From NCBI GenBank assembly GCA_965240325.2, contig OZ251226.1, positions 310,001-374,000 on the forward strand: 64,000 nucleotides of DNA, written 5' to 3'. A program made the position numbers and the translations under genes. Positions 36,899 through 47,562 of this stretch are shown piece by piece. This DNA is from Rebecca billardiae RCC1528. Lineage: Eukaryota; Haptophyta. The number at the start of each line of letters is the position of its first letter. Positions within the stretch are counted from its first letter, which is position 1. The notes beneath the pieces are model-generated. The model was not told where the DNA came from, ran no database searches, and saw only the letters and a program-made list of their open reading frames with translations.

Positions 36899-39400
36899 TT
36901 ACCGATTTTGGGCAACTGAAAACATGATTCTGCACTTTTTTGAAAAACGCACTTCAAAAAGTTTCAACTTTTGAAAACCGGATTTAAAACATGTTTTGTT
37001 TTGTTTTTGGAAAAGAAGTTTTGCCAAAACGAAACAAAAACCGAAAACGTTTTTCAAAACCTGTTTTCAAAACGTGTTTTCAAAAAGTGCAAACCTGTTT
37101 TCCCTTTTTCAAAAACGTTTTCACTTTTTGTCTTTTTCCAAAAAGTGACGCTCGAAAACACACGGGAACAGAATGGCGGCCAAATGTTCACTTTAGGGTG
37201 CCGCCGCGCGACGCGGGCCGGCGGCCTAGTAAGAACCCTGAGCCGGCGCGGACGGGCACTGGCAGGTGCGCAACCACCCAACACATGCTCCAGGCACCGC
37301 TCACCAGCCCCTGCCACTTCGTCTCCTCGTCTATTACTGCCCGCGACACGCGCGAATGTCATCTCAATCGCCCTGGCGTCGCGCGACCGCGCGGCCGCGC
37401 GCGCATGCGGTGCGCAGGCGTCAGATGGCGGAGGTGGTGATGCGGTGCGACGCGCATGGACGATCTCGCGCAGACGCACCTCGCTCGCAGGCCCGCTGCC
37501 ACTGGATGCGCCCGGCTGCACCGTCCGTTTGCTGCGCGCAGTCGCAGCCGGCCGTTCTTGTCGACGGTGTTGGTGCGCTTCTTCATGATCTTCATCTTGC
37601 CCACGATCACCTGCTTGGCGGCCTGCTCGACGCGGCCAGCTCGCGGCATGCTCGTGCCGCGTCTGTTCGAGCTCAGCCCGCCCGCCCGGCACGTGCGGTC
37701 GCGGAACGTGTTGCCGATGATCTTGCCGTCGTGCTCCGACGCTTGTGTGCTCGCGCGGTGCAGCTCGCCGCCGAGTCGCACGATGGCGCGAAGGGCGATG
37801 GCGACGACCACGTGCGGGTGGCACGCGACCGTGCTCGTCCACCGCTTGAGCTCACGCACATACGCGCACCTGGCGTTGAGCGCAGCAAGCACCATCACCT
37901 TCACCTCCGCGGCGGTCGTCGGACGCCGCCGACGAGTTCGCGCACCGCCACCAACCACAGTCGGCAGAAGTCCTCACACGTGAGCTGCGGCTGCTGCGGT
38001 GCCTGAGCAGCGTTGGCGTAGCCCTCGCACGGCACGTTGGCGTCACGCGCGTGCTGCATCCTCTGCTGCCCGCCGTCACCGGCGTGGCCCTGGCCCTGGC
38101 GGTACCTGGCCGCACGCGGCGCGCACTACGACTCGTCGTGTCCGCCGACTTTGCGTCTGCCGACGGCTCGGTCCACTGATCGTCAGCCCTGGGCTCCGCG
38201 GCCGTGCAGCGTCACTGCTGTCGTGCGACGATCGCATCGATATGACTCACAGCGACTCACGCGTACTTGTGTCGTAGTAGTATGGCAGCGTCATGCACGG
38301 CATCAGACGACTGATGACGAGGGCTCCTGCCCGAAGCGCACGCGGGCCCGCGGAGGCGGATGAAAGTCGAAAGACATGATCGGCTCGTCCGGACGCGCGC
38401 ATCATCACGCTGCTCGTCGCGCCCAGATTCCGCTGCTCGCCATGATGACGAACGAAGCACGGACTCCTGCAGGCCGATGTGCTCAGCGGCGCGCTTACTG
38501 CGTCGGCGACAGGATCCTCCATCAGCTCCCGCCCCTGGCCCTGTCGCAGCAGGGCACGGCTGAGGGTCACACCCGCTGATGGCCGGGCGAGACCAAGCAT
38601 CAAGCGCGCACGCATGCGCGGTCGCCGCGGCGCACTCGCGCGCACCACCGGAACCTCAACGGTCTTCTTGCGCGTCATGCGGATGACCTGCATTGCCCTG
38701 CAGACGGTCGGCTCGCTGACGCTCAGGCCATACCACAGCGCAAGGCGTGCACACGTTTGCGCCAGCGTGTCTCGCGGGTACATCTTGACGAGTGCTTTCA
38801 GCAGGAAGAGCTGGGGCAGGTCGAAGATCGGCGGGCCAGAGGACGCGACGCCGCCCGACTGCGTGCTCACGATCTGCTGCGTCGCGAGGTACTCCCGCAC
38901 CCACTTGAACACGGTCGATGAGCGATCTCGTCGTACGTGCACGACGAGTTGCCCGCGCGCAGTCGGAGGGCAGTCCCCACGACGCGCTGCCGAAGAACCA
39001 CGTCGTAGCTCCTACCCTGTCGGTACACGCCGTTGTGCGCGTTGACTGCGATCCGCGGCCGTGGCTCGCGCGGCATCTCCTGTCGCCGCCGATTGCCCCG
39101 CCGCGCGACGCGGTGGACAACGGTCTTTCTTTCCTCTCCAAGAAAACTTTTTCAAAACAAAACTTGTTTTGTCAAAACACGTTTTGAAAACTTAAGTTTT
39201 GTTTTGTTTTTTCGAAACACGTTTTGAAAACTTGTTTTTGAAAACGTTTTTCAAAAAACAAAACAAAACAAGTTTTTCGAAAACATTTTTTCAAAAAGAT
39301 GTTTTGTCCAAAACATGTTTCAAAAAAGGAAAAAAGTTCAAAAAACAAAACAAAACTTGCAAAAACGAAATGCATGTTTTCAGTTGCCCCAAATCGGTAA
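36899..39400 (-). mobile_element. Tc1/mariner-IS630-like DNA transposon, decayed
   Basis: 2502 bp flanked by TA at 36897-36898 and 39401-39402, the target duplication of Tc1/mariner elements. The ends are 28-bp inverted repeats with one mismatch: TTACCGATTTTGGGCAACTG plus AAAACATG on the left, and TTACCGATTTGGGGCAACTG plus AAAACATG on the right, read inward. Inside each end lie about 230 bp of AT-rich sequence built from CAAAACGTTTTG-type pieces (to 37145 on the left, from 39135 on the right). The GC-rich middle (37146-39130) carries a broken transposase on the minus strand. Confidence 0.8.
38247..39076 (-). pseudogene. Transposase N-terminal HTH region, frameshifted
   Basis: From an ATG-led frame at 39076 one reads SYDVVLRQRVVG and TYDEIA, the first helix-turn-helix of IS630/Tc1 transposases. 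Near 38925 the pattern moves to another frame: SSTVFKWVREYL, then PQLFLLKALVKMYPRDTLAQ, GLSVSEPTVCRAM and MTRKK, the second helix-turn-helix that binds the terminal repeats. The downstream DDE/D catalytic domain could not be recognised in any frame. The gene is therefore broken and probably inactive. The frame switch could be a short deletion of about ten bases. Confidence 0.65.
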
Positions 39401-39402
39401 TA

Positions 39403-39958
39403 GTTCATACATCATGTGAATTCCGATCCGTTGAGGTTATCTGGCCAGTCTCCCTATGCACCGTTCCACTTATTGGCCGGCTCATGGCGCGTTCGTCAAT
39501 AAATGATAGCGTCTTCTCAAATTCTCCTTGGCGAGTTCGCGGGCTCAATTCGGGTCTTCCAGAAGTTGCTCCATCAATTTGAGGTGTGCGAGGAGCGGCG
39601 GTGTTTCTACCCCTTCAACCTGATACCCGCTCTACATATTTGGCTGCCGAAGATGAATTGACAGAGGATGATTACATGGTCGTGAGAGGTTGTTGCTTCC
39701 CTGGGTTTGGAAGGAAAGCATCTTGGGGTATCCGCAAAGCCACAGGTATACCCAATTTGTGATGCAAGCACCATCCAGTCATCATCGCGTTCAAAGTTAC
39801 GAGCGAGCGGCGTTTATTATTTGTTCTCACTCGCGCCCCCCTTCCCCGATCCTGCCAGAGCCAAAGACCGTGACCCACCCATCGTCATCCCGTGATCGAT
39901 CAACAATCAGGCTCCCCGAGACACCGACAGGTCAGCAGTAGGCCGAGCATCCAGCATC
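39403..39958. other. Lower-GC spacer with relic coding-like frames
   Basis: Balanced base composition, unlike neighbours. The minus strand reads DGATSGRPELSPRTRQGEFE and the plus strand ELTEDDYMVVRGCCFPGFGR, each soon closed by stops. Possibly remnants of another mobile element; neither is assignable. Confidence 0.35.
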
Positions 39959-40846
39959 ATGCCCGTGGGTCCCCAACGTCGCTCGGTGCCGACGCATGAC
40001 GAGACCCTCGTCTCGCGGGGGCGGCCGCACTTCAGATGGTCCGTGGATCCGAGCATCACGCGTATCCTCGAGAACGTGTGGCGTCGCACGCGATACCCAG
40101 CGCTGGAAGAGCGCAAGCAGCTCGCCGCGGACATCGGCGTGACGGAGCGCTGCATCCGCGTGTACTTCCAGAACCGCCGACAGAAGGAGCGGGCTCGTGT
40201 GGACGCGACGAGCGATGGGGACGCACGGGAAAGCCGCACACCTGCACGGTCCGAAGCCTCCCCACGAGTGCCGGCTCGCCCGCCGCCGGCCATCGCCGAG
40301 GCGCCGCAGCAATCTCTCGCTCAGGTGCTCTCGCCGACAGCAGCCCCCCTCGCAGGGGCCCGCACATCCGCTGTGCGCGCGGCTCCGATGGCGATCGCGG
40401 TGCCACAGGCGCACGCGAGGGTACACTCTGGCTCGGCGTGGGCCGTTCCCCCCCCAATAGGTGTTTCTGCGCCTCTGGCGCCGGCCTGCGTGTACGGGCC
40501 GCAGGCGTCCTATCCGTCGGTGGTGCCCCAACCGCCAGCGCCGCCACCGACAGCTGCTGGCCACCACTACTACTGCGCACCGCATGCGCAGTATCATCAC
40601 CCGGCGGAGCCGTCCTACCTCCCTGCCGCCCCAGCTGACCAGCTGAACTGGCGCATGCCCGCATGGCAGCCGCCGCCACGGGCCGTCGATCCGCCGATGT
40701 TCATGGGCACGCTGCCTCCACAAGCAGATGGCGCCGCGCTGTACCTGCCACACGGCATGCTCCCGGCTCATCCGGACGCGGCGCAAACGCTCGAATCTCC
40801 AACCGGCGCCTTCACCGCCTGGGATGGTGGTGCGACTCGCCGCTGA
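39959..40846 (+). CDS. Homeodomain transcription factor
   Basis: 295 residues from the ATG at 39959. Residues about 21-82 form a homeodomain: helix 1 ITRILENVWRRT, helix 2 ALEERKQLAADIGV, helix 3 RCIRVYFQNRRQKERAR. The DNA-reading residues of helix 3 (Phe-Gln-Asn-Arg-Arg) are kept, but the almost invariant Trp before them (usually VWFQNRR) is Tyr. There is no three-residue TALE insertion between helices 1 and 2. The rest is low-complexity, rich in Pro, Ala, His and Tyr, as in activation domains (PPPTAAGHHYYCAPHAQYHH). A nuclear sequence-specific regulator is inferred. Unspliced. It starts 556 bp beyond the transposon's right TA. Confidence 0.85.
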   Translation: MPVGPQRRSVPTHDETLVSRGRPHFRWSVDPSITRILENVWRRTRYPALEERKQLAADIGVTERCIRVYFQNRRQKERARVDATSDGDARESRTPARSEASPRVPARPPPAIAEAPQQSLAQVLSPTAAPLAGARTSAVRAAPMAIAVPQAHARVHSGSAWAVPPPIGVSAPLAPACVYGPQASYPSVVPQPPAPPPTAAGHHYYCAPHAQYHHPAEPSYLPAAPADQLNWRMPAWQPPPRAVDPPMFMGTLPPQADGAALYLPHGMLPAHPDAAQTLESPTGAFTAWDGGATRR

Positions 40847-42731
40847 AAGCCGAGCACACGCGCGGCTGGCTTTGCCGTGTCGCGCCTTTCATGGCACACG
40901 GTCAAACCATCGCGGCCCGGCGCAGCGCACGTGATTGCGAGTCAGACAGGCCGCCAGCGGGGCCGAATCGGGTCCGATCGCAGCACGCTGCGACGAGGGG
41001 CCAGAGGATGCTGGCGCGGAGAGAGCATATAGTCTGGATCATGCGTTGCGGTGGACTCATGACACAGGAGTGAGACCACCTCCAGCTGAAGCTGAATCTC
41101 AGCTTGACTCGGGCGTCATTCGTTGTCGGATACTCCGCGGCCGCGGGGACTCCGGCCCCGGCGGGGACCGCGTGACACCGTTATTTTGATTTTAAAATTA
41201 TATAACTTATTCATTAATTAATTAATAAATAAATAATACGACTTCTCACATACTCGTCAGACTCAATCGAGCCGACGGTCACGGACACGGTGGCGCGGGT
41301 CGCGGACCGTGAGCAGCGTCGCTTGACAGTCTTGACTCGCGGTTGACTCCGTTGAGTGCACTACAGCAGTCTGCGTCGCGTCAATCGTCCTGATCTGCCG
41401 CAATGCGTCAGCAGCGCCAGCGCTGAACAGCGACCGCGCCGCAGAGCGCGTCAACAGCGTCGTCAGTCAAGTCACAATCGTGCTGAGTCGCGTTTATTGT
41501 CGTCCGCTAGGACGACAAGCCCGGAATCACGCGACACTCACAAGTCGTCGGAGTCGTGCCTCATTGGTGATCACGTCAGCCGACGCCGACGGGGCGGTGC
41601 GGAGGGAAGACTCAGCCCAGCCACTCGCACACCCACTGCGCTAAGGCGTCATGACATGAGTGGAGTGTCAGAACGGCGCGGATGCGCGCTACCAGCACAC
41701 TTCAACTACGCGCAATCCGGTGAAAGTGAGGTGATGATCACATCCCGTGGGTGTACATGCAGTATCACTCGTGCTGTGCGCAGTGTGCACCCAGAATCCG
41801 GCGACGGTCCTCGGAGTCTTGGCCGTGGGCGATGATGGTGCGCAAGTGCGGGCGCGTACCAGGCTGGCGGTTTCATTCGCTTCCACTTCTGAGACCTGAC
41901 ACTAGAAAGGCAGCGCCTGCCTGCTGACCGAAGATGGCATCCCCGCTGGGCTCGTCTGTGCACGCTGCGGGACGCTCGATCGCGGGGCCTCGCCTGGCAT
42001 CACTGGCTCACCGCCTCTGTGTCGATACGAAGGATCCGCAACGTTCCACGGCTCTCCGTGCATGCGCGCCCACTGCCACACACAGCATGCTTCGCAAATA
42101 GCATTGCAGGCCAAAATCACCCGCGGACGACCCGGCATCGCGCGTGAGTGAGACTACGTAAGTTGTGGTCCAGCCGCGGGGCGGATCGTCGGATCCGCTG
42201 TTTCGGACTTTCCGATCAACCGTCGATGGGATCGGATTTTGCTCATTATGATATGATCTTCGACCAGGGCGAACAATTAATGGTAGGCGGGTATGGAGGG
42301 TGGGCAAAGTTTGGAGCATGTTCTCTGGAGTGGAACGTTCGGTCCTCGGACTTTTTGTGGGGTGTGAATGTTCGCCGGTATCATAGGTAGTGGTGCCACA
42401 ATATGACCGCTACTGACAACGAGTAAAGTGAGCAAGGACTGTTAAATTGCGACTGCACTGAACCGACGTTATCAGTGTACTCATATATATATAATGTTCG
42501 TCATCCGCTGATGATGACGATACCGCGATACGTCGCTCGAATCATCTAGTTCCACCCGTACGCAAAATATGAGTAAAATGCTTCGATCATCAGAGGATCG
42601 GCCTCCGAAGTCCCAACGCTCCAAAAAGTTCGTTAATGTTTGTTTTAATGTGTGTAAGGCTCACGGCAGGCTGCCGCGCAGTAAGCTCACAATTCATACA
42701 GCAGTATTTTGTAATAATGTGCATACTGTAC
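40847..42731. other. Long spacer, no gene recognised
   Basis: Holds an AT-rich patch at 41185-41245 (TTAATTAATTAATAAATAAA), a short TATATA run near 42485 and a piece (42645-42690) shared with the possible SINE at 31424. Short frames have no supporting motif. Confidence 0.5.
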
Positions 42732-42800
42732 CAATTCTATGATTTTTAAAAGACACAGGCACCAGGGCGCGTATTTAAAATAGCTCTCCTGATTCGTACC
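42732..42800 (+). repeat. R5 short repeat
   Basis: CAATTCTATGATTTTTAAAA, GACACAGGCACCAGGGCGC, an 11-bp insertion, then AGCTCTCCTGATTCGT. Confidence 0.75.
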
Positions 42801-43436
42801 AAGTAATCAGTGTACTCGCGCGTTCGCGCCCTCGCACCTCGACGGTCAGCTCGAGCCCTGCGCGTGTGCGACCTTCCCGTGCTACCCGATGGCGCCCCAT
42901 CTATGATCGTACCACATGCTGGCCCAGCCTTTCATGTGGTGCGCCCATCAGGTTTCGCAGTTGCGCACGGTGCGCGTGCTCCTCTTGGGGACGACAGCCC
43001 GCGCAGGTCGCAGGACTGCGCAAGGCGCGCAAAACAGATGCGGCAACGCGCGTCTCGCGGCGCAGGAGCCAGGAGGGCGTTAGGCGTAGGCGAGCGCTAC
43101 GCCTCTGCCTAGCCACGTGCGCCATGGTGCGGCAGCGGGCCGCGCCGCGTGGCGGATGGCTACCTGCGCGGGCGTGGCGGGGTGATAATGGGCACAGTGG
43201 TAGCGAAGGTGACACTCAAGGTGTTGTCATGGCAAGCACATCGGTGCGAGGGCGGCCAAAAAGATGCATGCGTACTGAGGAGCGATCGACTTCTCTGTAA
43301 GCCTCAGCAACGCTGAACGCACGATTGGCTGGCGCGCGCAAGCCGCGGCGCATGTGAGCTCTAGACGACAAGACGGTATAATCGGAAAATCGCGCCTTGT
43401 AGTATCGTACTCTCAGAGTACGAGTCGGTTGCTGTA
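42801..43436. other. Spacer, no gene recognised
   Basis: GC-rich DNA with overlapping short frames on both strands and no motif support. Confidence 0.45.
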
Positions 43437-43495
43437 GCAGTAGGAATCAGGAGACCTGCGCCGTCCGGTCCTACCTGTGTCGTGAATCATCGTAG
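43437..43495 (-). repeat. R5 short repeat, inverted copy
   Basis: The reverse complement reads ACTCATTCTACGATGATTCA, ACACAGGTAGGACCGGACGG and CGCAGGTCTCCTGATTC, closest to the copy at 33793. Confidence 0.7.
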
Positions 43496-43718
43496 AATGA
43501 GTACGCCGCACTCGCAGGTCACTGGTCAGCAGGGGTGGTCGCGTTCTTGCACGCCGCAGGGACCGAGCCGACGGGGCGAGGCGGCGGACCGAGGGCGGGC
43601 CGCGGCCCGGGCGGGTCGGGGCAAGGTCACCGGGGAAAGCGCCGCTGTTATTGAGCCACCCGCTGGCCAAGGGTCGCTGGCCCAGGGATGTCACGATTGG
43701 TGCTCCGGAGTCGGGAGT

Positions 43719-43765
43719 GGGCGATTGGCGGAGTCCGGACGGGCGACCGGACCCGCCAATCGCCC
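43719..43765. repeat. Inverted repeat, 13-bp arms
   Basis: GGGCGATTGGCGG (43719-43731) and CCGCCAATCGCCC (43753-43765) pair exactly around a 21-nt loop that has further pairing of its own (GTCCGGAC...CCGG). Confidence 0.8.
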
Positions 43766-43779
43766 TGGGTGTCCGGGCG

Positions 43780-43809
43780 TCCGTTTGACCAAGGGGCTTA
43801 ATACAAAGA
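43780..43809 (-). repeat. Short sequence shared with the 45358 region
   Basis: The reverse complement reads TTTGTATTAAGCCCCTTGGT and CAAACGG. TTTGTAATAAGCCCCTTGGT followed by TTGACG lies directly upstream of the 45389 start codon. Confidence 0.55.
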
Positions 43810-44480
43810 CAAAGACTAATTCTGGAAACCCACGAGAACAAAGGCACGACTTCACGCTGGGGACCAGCCCGTCGCGGGCCTTTATTTGACGCCCTCTGCG
43901 TTTGTCTGTCACCGGGTCACATAAGCGCAATTCGCGTACCCACATACGCGCTCGATAGGACAAAAGCCGCTCGTCGTTCGGTCAAAAGCCGGCTCGTCGT
44001 TCGGCGCTTTGCGTACTCACATTCGCGCGAATCGCATCGGCCCATTCGTCGTGTCGCGAGTTCACACTTCACATTCACACGAACCGTCACTTTCTCGCTA
44101 GACATTTCACGAGCAGAGGGGCGCGCTGATAGTGGCACGCGGGTATCATCTTGCATTGGACTACGAGCATCGGAGCAACCGCGCGGCCTCGCATCGACGA
44201 CGTCCCGTGAAGGACGACAAGGCGGAGAGCCCACGCCATTCCAAGGGTCGCCCTTGCGATTGACGTCTCGTTCGGTCGCGCGACGAGCGGCTCGCGTGCG
44301 GCGCCAAGCGAGAGACGCGGGGCGCGCGGCGGGCGCACGCGCGAGGCTGCCCACCACGCGCACGCGCGCGACCCCGCCGGCTCGGGCGACACGCCGCCGC
44401 CTCAGCTCGAGCACGAGCGCGAGGCGTGGCGCCGGCTCGGTGGGCGGCGGACGGCTCGACCTGCACTGCGGTGCCAGCGG

Positions 44481-44864
44481 ATGAAGCGGCAAGCCCGGCG
44501 GGCGCATACGCGCAGGTCCGCCCTCCACGCGCGAGCGCGCGACTGCGTGTTCCACGAGCTGCAGCAGGCGGCCGCGGGCTGGTCGGCGGCCGGCGAGGTC
44601 GGCGGAGTGCCGCCCGGCCCGCGTTCTCGCTTGGGCGCGGGCCACACTCTCACTCACAGCGCGGGGCGTGGTGCGTCATTGCAGCGCGCACTCCGTGATC
44701 AGACGTGCACACGCGCGCGCGTCGTCAGCCCCGCCGCTGCGCCCCTGTGGCGCCGTTGGCAGCGTCGGAATTCCGAGCTCGGGCTACCGGCCCGGCGTGC
44801 CATCATGCGTTTCAGAAACAGGTTTCCAGCCCAAGTTGACGCGCAGCGCCAACCCATATTCTAG
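44481..44864 (+). other. Short frame with a kelch-like stretch
   Basis: An ATG at 44481 opens 127 codons. FHELQQAAAGWSAAGEVGG followed by VPPGPRSRLGAGHTL has the W...G..P.PR...GH order of a kelch blade joint. A single partial blade in an otherwise Arg/Ala-rich frame is weak evidence; it may be a relic like the one at 8309-8784. Confidence 0.3.
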
Positions 44865-44911
44865 GATTTAAAGACACAGGCACGAGGGCGCAGCTCTCCT
44901 GATTCGTCTGT
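44861..44911 (+). repeat. R5 short repeat
   Basis: TATTCTAGGATTTAAAGACA, CAGGCACGAGGGCGCAGCTC and TCCTGATTCGTC, nearly the consensus. Confidence 0.8.
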
Positions 44912-45167
44912 CGAAGTACTGAATGGAGTTCAATGGAGGATGTCGGAGCGCGTTGGCCGCGGGTGAGGGAGTCGTCGTATCCGATGCTGAGCACATGGTC
45001 ACTGAGGTAGTAGGCGCCCGGGGATGCCGCTGTTTTGCAGTCGTCGTCGGCCTTGGTCATCATGTAGTTGCCCGCGTCGTCGACCGAGGCTGTTCAAGTT
45101 GATGCCGTAGTGCAGGTAGTGGGTGTGGTCGCCCGGGCCGGTGTGCGCGGCCTAGTGGCCTTGCCGA

Positions 45168-45300
45168 GTTGAGGGAGTAGTCGCCCTTGCCGTTGAGGAA
45201 GTCGTCGTCCTTGCCGTTGAGGAAGTCGTCGCCCTGGCCGCAGAGGAAGTCGTCGCCCTTGCCGTTGAGGATGTCGTCGCCCTGGCCGCTGAGGATCAGG
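45168..45300. repeat. 24-bp minisatellite, about 5.5 units
   Basis: Units like GTTGAGGAAGTCGTCGCCCT plus TGCC. On the minus strand one frame, open but without ATG (about 45060-45340), reads GQGDDILNGKGDDFLCGQGD, an eight-residue periodicity that resembles, but does not equal, nine-residue RTX calcium-binding repeats. Confidence 0.75.
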
Positions 45301-45388
45301 ATGCCTGCCCTGCCCGGCTGGGCGCACCTGGCGCGCCACTAGCGCAGTGCAGTGGTATTATTTTTGTAATAAGCCCCTTGGTTTGACG

Positions 45389-46855
45389 ATGGCGGCGCCC
45401 ACGCGGGCTGACGGAACTGTGTGCTTCATCTGTGCACTCGCGACGGCGCCGTTCGTCGGAGCGAGTGCGGCGCTGGCTCCCCACTCGCTCGCATCGTCAT
45501 CACCGGTGTCCCGATATCTGGCCAAGGTGTACCCCACGGCGATCCTCTCGCACGCACTGACCTCCAACGCGCACGAGTGGATCCGAGCCTGTGAGGTGCT
45601 CTACGAGTCAGACGAGCTGCACGCGCTGCCGCACGCGCTCAGGGCAGATGTGTATGCGCGTGGAGAGTACACCTGTGGCCCCCCAGGCGGCCTCGCCATA
45701 CGCCGGTCGTACGGCCATCTCTTCGATGCGCTCGACTGCACGAGGCGCAGCGCGCGCGACTGCCTTGAGCACGTGCGCGCGTTCAGGCCGCGCTGGCTCA
45801 GGGTGCCCGCGCCGGTGTTCGTCGTGCGCGACACGTTCATCGAGGTGACTTGCCTCCACCGCCATCGCCACGGCGAGCAGTCGCTCGAGCCGCCGCGCAC
45901 GTGGGCCGCCGCGCTCGAGCGCTCGCCCGCTGGCTGGCACTTTGTGCCGCGCAAGGGCACCGGCATTTTCTATCGCACTGGGCGCGGATTATTTGCGCCC
46001 TTCAAGAACCAGCTGCTGCACGAGCTGCTGCGCAGGCTCGAGCGCGCGGAGCACACGGGCTCGCGGCTGCGCGCCGCGGTGCCCGCCGAGCTCCTCCCGC
46101 CCGAGCTGTACGCGCGCGGCGGCAGGCAGTCCTTCATGCGCGCGCTCAACCTCACGATCCATGGCACACCGTGCTCGGCTGTGGGCATCAAATGTGCCCG
46201 CGGCGCGCGCGGCGGGCGCGGCGACGCGGTGCTCGACGGCGCGTACGACGCGCTGATCATCGCGCTAGGCCGCGCGCTGGGCTTCGCCACGCTCGGCACG
46301 ACGGCGTCACCGCTCGACCTCCGCGCGTCCTTTGGCGCCGAGCTGATGGACCTCCGGCTCCCGCCTGACCCGGGCGCAAAGGCGCGGCTCAGGCAGCAGG
46401 CGCCGCACGGCCGGCCGAACGCGCTGTCGGCGCTCATGTCGGCGCGCTCGAGCGTGCTGCCAGGGACGCACGCGCAGGCCACACGCCACCGCTCGCCCGC
46501 GCCGAGCACGGCTGCGCTCGCCACCATCAGCGCCGCGCCCGCCACTGACGGCGCCGCCATCGACCTGTTCAGCGCCGTGCGGCGCCACCCGTTCGACACG
46601 CACCCAACGATGACGTGGACGCACGCGCAGGCGCAGGCGTGGGTGTCCGACCTGGTGCGCGCGCGCAGGCTGACGCTGCGCGACCCGTTCGCCACGAGGA
46701 ACGAGTCGCGCGCGCGCGCCTGCGACCTGCCGGCGCAGCCGACGCTGCGGCTCGCGTGCTTTGGCCACGTGTCGTGGCAGGCGCGCTCTGTGCCCAGCCT
46801 CGATGAGCGCCAGTCGCAGTGCCGCTCGTGGCAGCCAGTAGCGCCTGGCGCCTGA
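45389..46855 (+). CDS. Protein of unknown function (488 residues)
   Basis: Unspliced frame from the ATG at 45389. I do not recognise the family with confidence. The N-terminus has a hydrophobic stretch (VCFICALATAPFVGASAALA) that could be a signal anchor. The middle carries Cys-containing, probably globular sequence (SYGHLFDALDCTRRSARDCL, PAPVFVVRDTFIEV) and a WHFVPRKGTGIFYRTGRGLF motif. A long C-terminal part includes an Ala/Ser-rich linker and closes with LACFGHVSWQARSVPSL. A luminal or secreted enzyme is a guess only. Codon composition matches neighbouring genes, so it is likely a true gene. Its 5' flank carries a short repeat shared with 43780. Confidence 0.65.
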   Translation: MAAPTRADGTVCFICALATAPFVGASAALAPHSLASSSPVSRYLAKVYPTAILSHALTSNAHEWIRACEVLYESDELHALPHALRADVYARGEYTCGPPGGLAIRRSYGHLFDALDCTRRSARDCLEHVRAFRPRWLRVPAPVFVVRDTFIEVTCLHRHRHGEQSLEPPRTWAAALERSPAGWHFVPRKGTGIFYRTGRGLFAPFKNQLLHELLRRLERAEHTGSRLRAAVPAELLPPELYARGGRQSFMRALNLTIHGTPCSAVGIKCARGARGGRGDAVLDGAYDALIIALGRALGFATLGTTASPLDLRASFGAELMDLRLPPDPGAKARLRQQAPHGRPNALSALMSARSSVLPGTHAQATRHRSPAPSTAALATISAAPATDGAAIDLFSAVRRHPFDTHPTMTWTHAQAQAWVSDLVRARRLTLRDPFATRNESRARACDLPAQPTLRLACFGHVSWQARSVPSLDERQSQCRSWQPVAPGA

Positions 46856-47152
46856 GTCCTGAGTGGCAGTATAGTGAGGAACTACTGCCAATCATCAGCC
46901 GGTTCCTCGTCTAAGTCTAACTCGTCACGCGGGTTACTCTCCGACGGCGGGTCCAGGACCAGTGGCAGCCAGTCTACGACGTGCGGTTACAGCGGTACGG
47001 TACTCCGCCACTCGCCGCGCCTACTCCGATCGGTATAGCCGGCATACGCCGTTCCGCATACGACCGACGCACCGTCGATTCGGTCGAATCACAAATGGCT
47101 ACTTATTTACGTACTATGTATATATATATATATATTGATATACGCTTTTTAA
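46856..47152. other. Convergent spacer
   Basis: 297 bp between the 3' ends of the 45389 gene and the ARM/IQ gene, with a TATATA run at 47117-47136. Nothing else is seen. Confidence 0.6.
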
Positions 47153-47531
47153 TCAGCTGAGCACGATCGGCACGTGCGAGCGGACGAGCGCGTGCCGGCT
47201 GACGACGTGGAGCGCAACCGGCCGCGACGTGCGCGTGAGCGGTACGAGCGGCCCACCGTTCGCCCCTGCGCCCGCCGCCCCCGCGCCCACAGCTGCCTTG
47301 GCCTCCCTGTCCGGCCGCGGCCCCGAGCTGCCCGTGTCGCGCCGCTCGGTCGGTGGCGGCGGCGGCAGCAGACCAAAGGCGAGATCGCTTGCGCGGATGT
47401 AGGCGAGGTAGGCGCGCGTGCGCTTGGCGTGCACAGTGCGCACGCCCCTCTGCGCGCGTCGAGGGCGGCGCGCGCGCGCACGCGCGGCGCATGGCGCGCG
47501 AGGTCCGCTGTCTGTCAGGCGCGGTGCCCCC

Positions 47532-47562
<31 letters not shown>

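Noticed and set aside
37359-37958. 199-codon minus-strand frame in the transposon as the DDE catalytic domain
   Set aside because: I could not find Asp-Asp-Glu/Asp motifs in a sensible order, so no function is assigned.
43917-44657. 246-codon minus-strand frame
   Set aside because: No ATG near the start, Arg/Ala-rich, no motif.
45060-45345. Calling the 24-bp minisatellite a true RTX calcium-binding domain
   Set aside because: The period is eight, not nine residues, there is no ATG and no signal for a secreted protein, so it is reported only as an observation.
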